Program-made: the position numbers and the translations under genes | Shown: piece by piece, positions 1-10,100 of the stretch | Layout of the letters: each line of letters starts with the position of its first letter | Numbering within the stretch: position 1 is the first letter of the stretch | From: Ectocarpus siliculosus | Taxonomy: Eukaryota; Sar; Phaeophyceae; Ectocarpales; Ectocarpaceae | DNA length: 64,000 nucleotides | Direction: 5' to 3' | Assembly (NCBI GenBank): GCA_000310025.1 | Contig: FN649749.1 | Location: forward strand, 1,300,894 to 1,364,893 | The notes under the pieces: generated by a model | Databases searched by the model: none | What the model was told of the DNA's origin: nothing | What the model saw: the letters and a program-made list of their open reading frames with translations, nothing else

Positions 1-1499
1 TGGGGACACACACACGTGCGTGCCTTTTTGGTTTATTCGTTCCGAGAAACGGAAAGAGCGGGTGGGTCTGGTGGGTACAGCAGCGAGCTCTCTCGGATGT
101 GCGTGCACACTACAGCCGAAGAGCAGCTCTACCGCGAAGGAACGAGCCCCCGAGGAGGGGAGGAGTGCTCACGTTTGGATCCTCACCACATCCATGTATG
201 GGTGGCCTGTACGGATGTGCAGCAGGTGCAGGTGCGAGGGTGTGTGTTGTCGGGAGGGGAGAGAGAGGGTACGCGAAACAAACACACACACGACACCACG
301 TTTTCTTGCTATTCTCTAAAAAAATACAATTGATCACCGATGAGTTGCTTCTCTATCTCTCGGCGGACCCAACGCAACGGCCAAGCTAAGCTGACCCCTC
401 AGTACATGCCAGGGTACGTTCTCACCGCCACAGAAGCTCGCCTGAGGCCGTTTGGGGCTGCTCCAGAAACTTACTTTTTTGGAGAGGACTTGGGAAAGGC
501 GGCAATCAAAACGGTGTTTTCGATTCCAATCCTCAAGTCAAAAGAACGATTTACTCCAACCACGAGAAAATTCTCAAACCGATGTTCATAATTCAAACCG
601 AAGTTCGACAATTCTCTGTTTGAAGTACAATAGGGGAAGGGGAAGTAGCAGAGGGCTGAGGCAAGGGAGTGAGGATGCCCCGGAGGATGGCGACGGTGAC
701 CTGTGATGGAGCTTCTTGGTTTATTGTCTACGTTGTTGGGCGAGCCGGGCTCTGGCTGATCTGTAGCTGTAGTGCGTGGTGCGTAGTGCGTGCCTGTGTA
801 CCAGGTCGGTAGGTAGTCAGCAGTTGAATCATGCCGGAGGGCATCTATCGGTGTTCTGATGAGTCGACGATGAGATACATACGTACAAAAAGAACCACCA
901 GAGTTCGTACAACGTTTTTATTTTTGCTTAATATTTGACGTTACTTACTACGATCCTTCGAAACATCGCCGAAAATCTCCGAAGAACGTTTTTCGGCAGC
1001 TCACCCCAATATTACTTCAATTTATCACCGAAAATCACCGAAAAAGTTTTGTATGGTTCTCACCTTTTTTTTTGTTTTGTCGCCGATTTTCACCGAAAAA
1101 CGTTTTCGTGCAGCTAGAATAATCACCGATTTTTTTTTTGGTAATCGGAAAAAATCACCGAAAAAAAAAAAAAAAAGTCACCTACGGAGCACAGGCCTAC
1201 GCGTGCCCATCAAATTACGCCGCTTCAAGTACCTGTTCGGGAAAACGTGCGGCGAGATTCGAACAAAAATTGGTTCTGTCTTCCGGTCATTTTTTCTGTT
1301 TCCGGGCACGGAACACAGCCCCGCCGCATTCAACAGCAGTGCAAGGACGCGAGATATAACCCCCCCGTGACTGCTGGGGTATGGGGAAGCTAGGTTTTCT
1401 CTACAATACGTCGTTCGTCAAAAGTCTTCACTGGTACCGGGTAGAATACTGATCAGGGATAGTCGGCACATGTGCAGCAGACGAGCGCACACGTACTCC
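1..1499. other. No gene seen; simple-sequence-rich DNA
   Basis: I find no coding region with recognisable similarity or consistent splice structure. The stretch has CA/GT-rich segments near its start and at about 266-300, and a motif-rich patch described separately at 955-1172. Short open frames overlap one another on both strands with low-complexity translations and are not credible genes. Confidence 0.6.
955..1172 (+). repeat. Degenerate CACCGAAAA repeat patch
   Basis: The core CACCGAAAA or a near variant (CGCCGAAAA, CTCCGAAGA) recurs about seven times within roughly 200 bp, separated by T-runs and A-runs. Some copies face CTTTTTCGG-type complements, so short hairpins are possible. Its function is unknown and it is probably a decayed simple repeat. 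Confidence 0.5.
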
Positions 1500-2760
1500 A
1501 GGGACTGGGTGTGGTACTACGACAGGGTTCGCATTCGTACGCCAGAAGGACTGTTGTGGTCGGGGAAGGAATTTGGCCCGAGGAAGAAAGCTTGATATCT
1601 GCGCGAGGTGCGTGTGTTTGTGTGTATGTGTGTGTCACAGCAGCCATTTCTCCTTCGTTCGCACATCAGATCAGGTTTGCTGCGTACGGACTGCTGTACC
1701 GAGCAGCTGCAATGCGGTGCGACTCTCAACTACAGCAGTACAACTTACAGTACTGTACTGCTGCTGTAAAGAGAGCTACATAGATGTACCCCGCGAGAGA
1801 TACACACAGCTGTGTGACAAACTGCTGCCGTAGTCTACTGCTGACCAGGTACACAGGTACTTACATACTGCACTGCTGTACAGGTATCGATGGCGTTTGC
1901 CAGAAGGAATGCTTTGGTCGGGGCAGGAATTTGGCCCGAGGAGGGAAGCCTGGGATCTGCGCGAGGTGCGTGTGTTTGTGTGTGTGTGTGTGTCACAGCA
2001 GCCATTTCTCCTTCGTTCGCACATCAGATCAGGTTTGCTGCGTACGGACTGCTGTACCGAGCAGCTGCAATGCGGTGCGACTGCAACTACATCAGTACAA
2101 CTACAGTACAACTACTGTACTGCTGCTGTAAAGACAGCTACACAGATGTACCCCGCGAGAGATACACACAGCTGTGTGACAAACTGCTGCCGTAGTCTAC
2201 TGCTGACCAGGTACACAAGTACTTACATACTGCACTGCTGTACAGGTATCGATGGCGTTTGCCAGAAGGAATGCTTTGGTCGGGGCAGGAATTTGGCCCG
2301 AGGAGGGAAGCCTGGGATCTGCGCGAGGTGCGTGTGTTTGTGTGTTATGTGTGTGTCACAGCAGCCATTTCTCCTTCGTTCGCACATCAGATCAGGTTTG
2401 CTGCGTACGGACTGCTGTACCGAGCAGCTGCAATGCAGTGCGACTGCAACTACATCAGTACAACTACAGTACAACTACTGTACTGCTGCTGTAAAGACAG
2501 CTACACAGATGTACCCCGCGAGAGATACACACAGCTGTGTGACAAACTGCTGCCGTAGTCTACTGCTGACCTGACACAAGTACTTACATACTGCACTGCT
2601 GTACAGGTAAACAGCGGCCATATCGATGGCTTTTGCCAGAAGGACTGCTGTGGTCGGGGAAGGAATTCGGCCCGAGGAGGGAAGCCTGGGTTCTGCGCGA
2701 GGTGCGTGTCTGTGTGTGTACGGACTGCTGTGTGTATTCCGCGAGAGGGGGCAGCGACAT
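1500..2760 (+). repeat. Tandem array of ~360-bp units, 3.5 copies
   Basis: The landmark GGAATTTGGCCCGAGGA (or a close variant) occurs near 1568, 1926, 2288 and 2662, giving a period of about 357-374 bp. Each unit also carries a TG dinucleotide run, the phrase CAGCAGCCATTTCTCCTTCG (absent from the last unit) and CTG/CAG-rich DNA. The middle two units are nearly identical and the outer ones have diverged, as in an array growing by unequal exchange. Open frames inside it, including a 225-residue one, are repeat artefacts with no coding signature. Confidence 0.85.
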
Positions 2761-2832
2761 GTACCGCTGGCCCCAAGTTTTGCAACAATGGATTATTTAT
2801 TTATATGTTTACTTTGACTATATTTCAAAACC

Positions 2833-3417
2833 ATGACGACCGGCCGTCCCCTGAAACCGTGCACGCAAGGGTGGGTGAGAAACCCGGAAACCAATCGCTG
2901 TCGTAAGTGTCAGCCCGATTCTTCATCTGTACTGCTGTCACAAGCTGCGCCAACTTGGAACGATGTGATCAAATCATGGAAGGCCGGCAAAGACTTGCCC
3001 GATATCAAAGGCAGCGTGTTCTGGGAGACATCTGTTGCAACAGCGGGAGGCGACAGCCCCTTCCGGCAAAAGACGAAATCAGCTGCGCGCGCTCTACCGA
3101 TGACGCTGCCGGCCGATCCCGCCCTTTTTGCGCACCACATGAAGAACAAAAAGACTCCCGTTGCGTTCAACAGCTTTGGAGGGACGTTGTTAGTAATTCC
3201 TCCGGACACGGGCAAAAACTTCTCGCACTTGGCCACATTCTACAAACACAGTTCAGACGCCGAGAAGCGCGCTTTGTGGAAGAAGGTAGCTGTGGAGCTG
3301 CAGCGCAAACTTAAGAGGGGCGAAACGGTGTATGTGAGCACGCATGGAACAGGGGTAAGCTGGCTCCACGTGCGGCTGGCTTCAAGGCCGATGTACTACG
3401 TCACCTCGGTTGCTTAA
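2833..3417 (+). CDS. Giant-virus-like protein with N-terminal 2-cysteine adaptor motif
   Basis: Intronless gene for 194 aa. Residues 8-26 (C10...RNPETNRC at 23, with a further C26) match the short 2-cysteine adaptor motif known from nucleocytoplasmic large DNA virus proteins, where the core reads like C-x(2)-G-x(2)-RNP-x-TGRC. The remainder is a compact domain whose C-terminal part (about residues 170-191, STHGTGVSWLHVRL then RPMYY) recalls an uncharacterised family in large algal viruses and algae that I think is DUF6940. That second match is from memory. A TATA-like AT-rich stretch (2787-2812) lies just upstream. The lack of introns and the AT-rich promoter contrast with host genes nearby and suggest viral origin. 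The frame is complete, so it may be recently acquired or maintained. The function is unknown. Confidence 0.7.
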   Translation: MTTGRPLKPCTQGWVRNPETNRCRKCQPDSSSVLLSQAAPTWNDVIKSWKAGKDLPDIKGSVFWETSVATAGGDSPFRQKTKSAARALPMTLPADPALFAHHMKNKKTPVAFNSFGGTLLVIPPDTGKNFSHLATFYKHSSDAEKRALWKKVAVELQRKLKRGETVYVSTHGTGVSWLHVRLASRPMYYVTSVA

Positions 3418-3864
3418 AAACAGAGCTTGACCTTGCCGGCAACAGTTTACTTCCCCGACCACCGACACAACATGCTTCGAAAACACGCTCCATGTGCTAT
3501 TTACAAGTTGCTTAAATGGCTCTCCGTTATTATAATAGCGTACCAGTCTTTCATGACGGGCCAAGTCATTACCGGCATGGTTCGAGTACGCCACGAGCGA
3601 CCAGAAGAGCTCTTATGGTCGGTCAGTTCCAACGCCTGCGCCGCGAGGCGCACCCTCGTAGCGCCATTTTAATTGACTGGTCCATGGTGTTGCCGTTCTC
3701 GAGCAACGCCTGCCTGTAGGCGGACTCGCACGCGTGATGTTTACGTGAACCACCGGCAGCAGCAGAAGAAGCTCGGCAGCGCCCCTCTTTTAGACAGGAG
3801 TCGGGCCATCCACCCGAGGGTTTGAACCACGGGAAGCAGTATAAGAAGCCAGGCTTAATCAAAT
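3418..3864. other. Intergenic; holds a decayed duplicate of the next gene's 3' end
   Basis: No intact gene is seen between the viral-type gene and the small minus-strand gene. At about 3757-3832 there is a diverged copy of the sequence at about 3876-3942, which is the 3' end of the 85-residue gene. Read on the minus strand, the copy still resembles the WMARLL...GAAEL C-terminus but lacks the rest of the gene. Confidence 0.55.
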
Positions 3865-4122
3865 TCAATTTTGCTGAAACAGCTCCGCAGCACCCTCCGT
3901 TTGCAGCAGTCGGGCCATGCGCTCGAGGGTTTCCATGTCTGCTACGGGTTCGACCGGCCCCTCTCCGTTGATTTGCATATACGACACACGTCCACGAAGA
4001 TCTTCGCGCAGCTGCGAAACGATACACCCGTTCCAAATGTCGGGCGTCTTGGGGGAACTCCGCAACTTTCTCGCAGCGATCTTCGCCTTGTGTTCCTCGG
4101 AGCGTTTTTTCTTGGCAGGCAT
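3865..4122 (-). CDS. Small basic protein, unknown function
   Basis: Intronless 85-aa frame. The first 25 residues are strongly basic (MPAKKKRSEEHKAKIAARK), like a nuclear-localisation or nucleic-acid-binding tail. The rest is a mixed alpha/beta-like segment ending METLERMARLLQTEGAAEL. No family is recognised. It is divergent from the large recombinase gene starting at 4500 and shares a 377-bp intergenic stretch with it. A decayed copy of its 3' end lies just downstream, which suggests past local duplication. It could be an accessory DNA-binding factor of the same element, but that is inference from position only. The start ATG is the only one that gives the basic head. Confidence 0.5.
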   Translation of the reverse strand: MPAKKKRSEEHKAKIAARKLRSSPKTPDIWNGCIVSQLREDLRGRVSYMQINGEGPVEPVADMETLERMARLLQTEGAAELFQQN

Positions 4123-4499
4123 GATGTCTTTTGTGAGGTTTCTTTCGACACAAGCATATCAATCTTAAGGATAAACTTTCGCTACTGCCCCGACCGTCGT
4201 TATCTCTTTCGGGAGAGCGGGCGAAGGGATGGGGTAGCGGTGACCCGGCAGGTGATAACTTTGGCGCCATTTTGCGCCTTGGGTTACCGGAGTCGCGATG
4301 AGGCTTCCACCACCGATTGCCGCCACTTGGGCTCGGGTGGCTACGATTGAAGCGAGCGCGACAGCAAGTTGGAGGGGAAATCAAATCAACAAACATTGTA
4401 AACACCCCTCGTGTGAAATCAGTCCTGTGAGCGTGGCCCCGCTCCATTCCGAACGAATAACTTTCGTGTGGCTTTGACGCCCGAGCTCACACACCAACC
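4123..4499. promoter_or_regulatory. Divergent intergenic region between small gene and recombinase gene
   Basis: This 377-bp gap separates two divergent start codons and should contain both promoters. It is mildly purine-rich on the left (GGGAGAGCGGGCGAAGGGAT). I see no clear TATA box. The recombinase ATG at 4500 has a favourable A at -3 (ACCATGG, an NcoI-like Kozak context), which supports that start. Confidence 0.4.
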
Positions 4500-6860
4500 A
4501 TGGCTTCGCAAGCAACAAAGCGCACGAAGCTTTCACCGGGTGCAGGACTTACCACTCTTTTGCGATCTGGATTCGATCCGTCGGATGTTGCCACACTCTC
4601 ACCGCGCACCAAGGTCACGTACAAATCCCCCGTGACCTTGAAAAATGTGTTCGAGAGGCCGACCGAGTCCCAGGTTAAAATTTTCTACCATGCGCGAAAC
4701 CACAGCGGGGTACCATTCGACCGCCTGTCCGACGCCGAGAAGCTCAGCTGGACCGAATCTCTCCATGACAACAGCTGTTTGATTGGGTATCTCGTCTATT
4801 CGCAGTTGCTGCCATGTGCCGCCGAGAATCGAGTTAAGCTTAAGTCAGGAAGCGCGCACTGGAACGAACTGAACGTCTCGACAGACAGGGCAAGACTGGA
4901 GCAACGCCGGGCCGCGTATGACAGGCTACGGAGGAATGGGTCTACTTTCTCCGCGTTCTACGGGCTCCCTTACAGCGTGGACATGACGAAAAACGTGTTG
5001 GAGTACATGAACATAGATTTTGAACAGAGCGACTTGAGGCACAGATTTTTCTTAGGCCGTGAGTTTGCTATGACGTCATCGGAGCACGGGAAGATGAACG
5101 CCAGCTCGGTGTACACCTCGTGCTCTAAAGCATTGTCTCTCATGTACTTCACCGTCGTCATTCTGGGGCGGCCGTGCTGTCTCGAATCCGTGATATTGCC
5201 ACTGTCCGTGACGGAACGCTCTGTCTTGGAGCAGACGTGGGGTTGCCCGGGGACGCATCTTGACGGGCCCATCAACAAGTTTCAGACGAATTGGCGCGAG
5301 GTTTTCCGTGCGATCGGCACGCCTCACAGAAACATCAATTATGTGTGTCTGGAGAGGGCCACGGAGGAGTCTTATATCGGTGGAAAACACGTAGCTGATT
5401 GCTTTGCTTTGTACAATGCAACTCGTTCAGCTCCGGGGGACGCCAAGACCATCGCGGGGTTGGTCAATCACTACAGGCTAAACTCCAAGATAGGCGTCGA
5501 GTCGGGTGCTGTCGTGTGCGTCCTCGACGTGCTAAGGGAAAAGCCCATGGAAGCCGTCGGCAAGATCGACGGCTCTGTGCTGGGGGCGATCACTTCAACC
5601 TACGGGAAGAGGGTGAGCCTCGACGTACAGGCGAGGTGCCTCGGTCTGCAAGCGGGCGAGCACTCTCTGTTTGACTCCTCTGTGAGCAACAAGCTAGGGG
5701 AGATCATCAATCACGCTGACACGAAGCTCTGGAAGGCCAGGAAACGACTGAAAGTCGAGCTGAAGGTCAACGACAGCCTGGACCCGGCGGACATGAACAA
5801 GAAGATCAGCGAAGGCAAAATGCTCGACCCCTGCGACCCAGCATCGTCGGAGAAAATGCACGCAATGCTTCAGTCGATATCGAGGCAAGTTTGGCTACCG
5901 CTCAAGACCTTGATTGGAGAGGCTCTCGGGGTAAGCATGGATCACCCATCCGCGTTTCTACGGATCTCCGACGAGGAGGCACACCGGCTATACGAGCACG
6001 CCAGCACAAAGGGTATGGTCTCCACCGATGTCGCCAACCTCAATACGCTTCTGGTCTTGAGCAACAGTTTCCAAAGATCCCAGGTTTTGCGCGAGGCAAC
6101 GCTGAACGAGTTTGGACTTGTCCCAGACGGTACCTTCTACAGGCAGACTTTCAAGGATCGTGCATTCAAAACTGCCGGCGCGTCAAGCGGTTCACCGCCC
6201 GTGAGTCACTTCAACCTCTCCCCCGGTCAATCCATGATGGTACATTTCATTGCCGTGGTCGGTCACCGCTTCTGCGATGCGGACATGAAGGACAGTAAAA
6301 GGAAGCTGCTTCTCAATTCGAAGGGCAGGGGGTACGTTCAGAATGACATAAATTCGCCTTTCAAGAAGATTGGGGCGCACTGGCTAGGCCTTCCCAACTT
6401 CTGTGTTCACACGTGTAGAACCTTCTGGGCTACGGCCGCCCTGAATTCGGGCCAGGTCGATCCCTCGAACATAGAGGATTTTGGAAGCTTTTTGCAGGTG
6501 TCTAGTTCCACGCTCCGGAGTAGCTACATGTCGGCCGCTGGGAATTCGGCGGCTCACGCGCTGGGTCACGAGGTCCTAGGGTCGGTAGTGACCTCGGCTA
6601 CCTCGGGAGAAACAACTACAGAGCAGGGTGATGCTCCACAAGGGCCGAAGTTGCGTAGAATCAGAATGGAGTTTGTTGGGGAGATCCGCGCATCTCTGCT
6701 CAAGCACTCGGGCAATGCCAAACTCTTGTTCCGCGATCTTGTGAAAAAGCGTAAAGTTGGTCAGCTCGAAGATAGCGAAAAATGGTTTCGCAGGGAGAAT
6801 ACCTTCTGGAAAGATGATGGAGAAAGGGTGTTTCTGCGGTTCGTAGGAGGGTGTGTGTGA
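4500..6860 (+). CDS. Large tyrosine-recombinase-like protein 1 (786 aa)
   Basis: A single 2.36-kb open frame without introns. The C-terminal third carries the tyrosine-recombinase signature: box-I arginine R526 in FQRSQVLREATLNEF, the HxxR of box II at H637-R640 (HTCRTFWATAAL), and the candidate nucleophile Y676 in TLRSSYMSA. The spacing (R526 to R640 114 residues, R640 to Y676 36) fits the family. The position nine residues before the tyrosine, normally His or Trp, is Val667. The first ~500 residues match nothing I know, and about 110 residues including a basic KKRKVGQ segment follow the tyrosine. Such enzymes cut and religate DNA through a 3'-phosphotyrosine. Large eukaryotic versions occur in Crypton and Starship elements. 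It is convergent with recombinase 2, with 274 bp between the stops. I cannot tell whether it is active. Confidence 0.72.
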   Translation: MASQATKRTKLSPGAGLTTLLRSGFDPSDVATLSPRTKVTYKSPVTLKNVFERPTESQVKIFYHARNHSGVPFDRLSDAEKLSWTESLHDNSCLIGYLVYSQLLPCAAENRVKLKSGSAHWNELNVSTDRARLEQRRAAYDRLRRNGSTFSAFYGLPYSVDMTKNVLEYMNIDFEQSDLRHRFFLGREFAMTSSEHGKMNASSVYTSCSKALSLMYFTVVILGRPCCLESVILPLSVTERSVLEQTWGCPGTHLDGPINKFQTNWREVFRAIGTPHRNINYVCLERATEESYIGGKHVADCFALYNATRSAPGDAKTIAGLVNHYRLNSKIGVESGAVVCVLDVLREKPMEAVGKIDGSVLGAITSTYGKRVSLDVQARCLGLQAGEHSLFDSSVSNKLGEIINHADTKLWKARKRLKVELKVNDSLDPADMNKKISEGKMLDPCDPASSEKMHAMLQSISRQVWLPLKTLIGEALGVSMDHPSAFLRISDEEAHRLYEHASTKGMVSTDVANLNTLLVLSNSFQRSQVLREATLNEFGLVPDGTFYRQTFKDRAFKTAGASSGSPPVSHFNLSPGQSMMVHFIAVVGHRFCDADMKDSKRKLLLNSKGRGYVQNDINSPFKKIGAHWLGLPNFCVHTCRTFWATAALNSGQVDPSNIEDFGSFLQVSSSTLRSSYMSAAGNSAAHALGHEVLGSVVTSATSGETTTEQGDAPQGPKLRRIRMEFVGEIRASLLKHSGNAKLLFRDLVKKRKVGQLEDSEKWFRRENTFWKDDGERVFLRFVGGCV

Positions 6861-7134
6861 AAATCAAAATGACATTAAAATGGTGCCAAACGCGGGCCGA
6901 CGAGGGCACTCCCTGACTGAGTGGCTATCCTGCAGTGCTTCTACTGCTGCTGCTGCTGGCGTTGAGAGGGAGGGGAATGGCTACAGGCGCTTGGCCGTGT
7001 AGCCTACCCCGAGCGGTTGGAATTCACCACGAACCGCCCACGTGGCGCGCGCTGTAGTTACACCATTCGCCAGGTGGATCGTTTAAACTGATGATATCAA
7101 CTCAAAAAAAGACTTTATCCACCCTCGTTTTCGA
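6861..7134. other. Convergent intergenic spacer between the two recombinase genes
   Basis: This 274-bp spacer must hold the 3' ends of both genes. It has a CTGCTGCTGCTG run near 6943, a GTTTAAAC octamer at 7081-7088 and an AAAAAAA run before the second stop. No AATAAA signal stands out on either strand. No open frame of note is present. Confidence 0.5.
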
Positions 7135-10100
7135 CTACACCATGTCCTTCGTCTCACCCGTATCCCAATCGTAATGTTTCCAAACAATACCTTCCCTCTT
7201 CCTAAAAGCCTCTGCCTTCGCTCCAGGCTTCACCTTCCCCCCAGTGTTCTGCTTGAATTCCTCGAAGAACGCATCGCAAAGAGCACGGTGTTCATCGTTC
7301 TTTTTCGAATACAACAACCGTTGAACCTCTGCCCCGTAAGCAACTTTGATATTCTTACTGTTCTTCAAGTTGTATAACGCCGTTCCTCTACTGACTTTCC
7401 CCGTCTTATTGTCTCGAGACAATTTCAGAATCAAAGAATTCATTTCTCCTATCAGCCTCGATCGAATTTGTATTTTGTTCTCCCCACTCACGTCACTCAA
7501 CCCCGTACCCTTACCACAGGCATTTTTCCCCGCCCCAACCGGGTCACCGCATTTCAAGCGTGCTGCTTCTTCATCTTCCTTCTTCAACATATTCTCCAAC
7601 CGCTTCATTCGCACCTTCTTCGCTAAAGCCTTCTCGTCATCATCCATTTCGGCTACGGCCGGCCGTTTACTCAGTTCGCTACCTACGACAGACGGTTCGC
7701 ATGGTGACTCACCAGGCTTCCCCTCGAATGCCAAGACTCCTGGACAACCTACGTCCCCGATGTCATTCAACACAAGGTCACCCAATCTACTTTCCAGATG
7801 TTCGACTCCATTAAAATCTTTTTCAAGGGATTCTAGAGAAGAAACCGTGCCCATCAATGTGGTTTTGATGCTCCCTGCATCCGGTGTATCGGCCTTGACT
7901 TGCGAATACGACTTAATCCTCATCCCCTCTCCGTGTCTGGCCAGGGCGAACAGATCCTTTACCGTCTGGTGATCCTGGGGCAAACCATTCCTTACACAAT
8001 ACATTGCTACCGCGGTCGCGTGGTTCGTGCGAATAATGTGCGTGCCAAATCTCGGGATCCCCATGGCACGCTTTCCTATCCATCTAAACAAGTCCCTTAG
8101 CTTGACTTCATTGTACAAGATTCCATTCTCATCGAAAGGGCCCAGGTGTTCAGTGAGCGCGTACAAGTCTCCAATCCCTTCCGTGTTCCCCCCTGCAGCA
8201 TGTATCTGCAACACCTTCTTCTCCATCTCAATCTTGAGCAGACGTCTCATCATCTTTCTCAAAATAACCACCATTACCGCGTATGGTCCGACACACTTCT
8301 CGTGTTTGGTGTGATTCACCACTACGCCGTAAGGGGAATTCTCGAGTGACTTCTTGTTCTTAAAGTATCTAGGTAGAAGACATCGGCTAAGCGCTACTTC
8401 GTTTCCGTGGACGTCTTTTCGCGTAATGCGGTGGAAATCTCTCGCTATCTGTCCCAGACCATCTTGTGAGCGAAGGGCTGCGGTCAATACAGCATCTGCT
8501 AGATACAGTGCGCGACTGAACAACGAAACATCCAATCTGGTCACCTTTTGGGCGATGAGGCTATCAACTACCGACTCTATCTGGACTTGGTGCTTAGGTG
8601 GGCAAAAGTGATCTTCAGTCTTATGTTTTCCAATCTGCATCGCGTCCATCTCGAGAACATCGTTACACATGTCCACAGTTGCAGCCGGCAACTTGTCCAT
8701 GATTGGCTTTATGCCATTGTTAAAAACTAGTTCCTCTAATAAATGATACCCGTCGATGCATTTCTGGCTGCCTACCAGGTGGGTCCTGCCCTTACTCCAT
8801 TTAGTACCAAATCCAACCTTTTCATTGTCGTTCTCTACTACAGCCTTCGCGCTCCTTTTTTCCCTCGACACGGTAAGGTATCTTTGGTCGATAATCGTGA
8901 ACACTTCCAAGTCCGCAACCCGGTGGCTGCTAAGCATTGATGCTACATTGTACGCGTCTCGATGGCGAAGCGTCGGGGAAACCGAGTTCGAATGCTCCGT
9001 CGATGGACAAACGCTACCCCCGTCAATTCGCGACAGATCCAATAGGCGATATAGCGGATATCTTGTGAACCACTGGCATGTAGTTGATGCAATGCCTTTC
9101 CCGTCAAAATCCTTCACTCTTGCCCCCGCTAACACAGCCCTCATTTGCAAACTGTACTCCTTCACGTTTCCGGGATTGAAACACACCTTGTTGGCGTCTG
9201 TGTTTGACGTGGTGGTGTACCCGAGAGGAAGCTCGTTGACGGACATGAAAACCATTGACGACGCCAGGCTGATCGGACGACCCAGTCGAAATGATGCTTG
9301 TGCTCCCCGTACAAAGTGGTTAAGGAAAGGCAGGTGCTTGGAATTGAAGTCCTCGTTGCTTTTGATGAGGCCAAATTGGCCGATCCTGGCGTAGTCGTCC
9401 AACCCCATAAAAGCGAAGCATGACTTGGGAGCTTTCATCTCCCCCAACAAGTCTGGATCCTCGCCCGATTTTAGCAAATCAATTTCGTTCGGCAAAAGCA
9501 TGTCCACCGCGCAAGCTGCCTCCGTCTCTTCCCAGGCGTGCTTCCTACCGTTGATGATATCATCGGATTTGTCCTGGCTCAGTGGACGCGTACTTTTGGC
9601 ATCATGAACCTTCACGTTATTGGTGATAAATTCGTGAAACTGGACGTCGGCCATGCATCGCGCTGAGCGAAGAAACCTCTCTATCCGCCGCGTCGCCTCG
9701 CCAAGTGACACCACGCCCTGCCCATCGTCGCGGTCGCGAAGAACATCTCCAGTTTTGTATTCGCTGTTTTTCTTCCTGCTGTCCGACCATTCGATGGTGA
9801 AAGTATTGTATCCTTTCACCCTCCTTGCTACTACGACCTCCCCCTTGTTGTTCGCGGATGTAACCTTGGTGCCCGAAACCTCCTCTCTACGGGTTGTAAT
9901 TCCGTACAGCCCGTAGTCCTCTTTCTCCAATTTTCGCCAAATATCTTCACCGACGGGTAAACCTTTGTCGAGGCATGTAGATGCCCTCGTGATGTCGAGG
10001 TAGGTCAGGTTCCGAACTTCGTTGATTGTTTTCTTCGAGGCGGTGAGTTTGCGCTCATGTTCGTTTGCTTCGTTGTAGTTGGCGAAGATTCGTTCAGCTT

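Noticed and set aside
1897-2574. 225-codon open frame
   Set aside because: It spans the 360-bp tandem array and its translation repeats with the array. No independent coding evidence exists.
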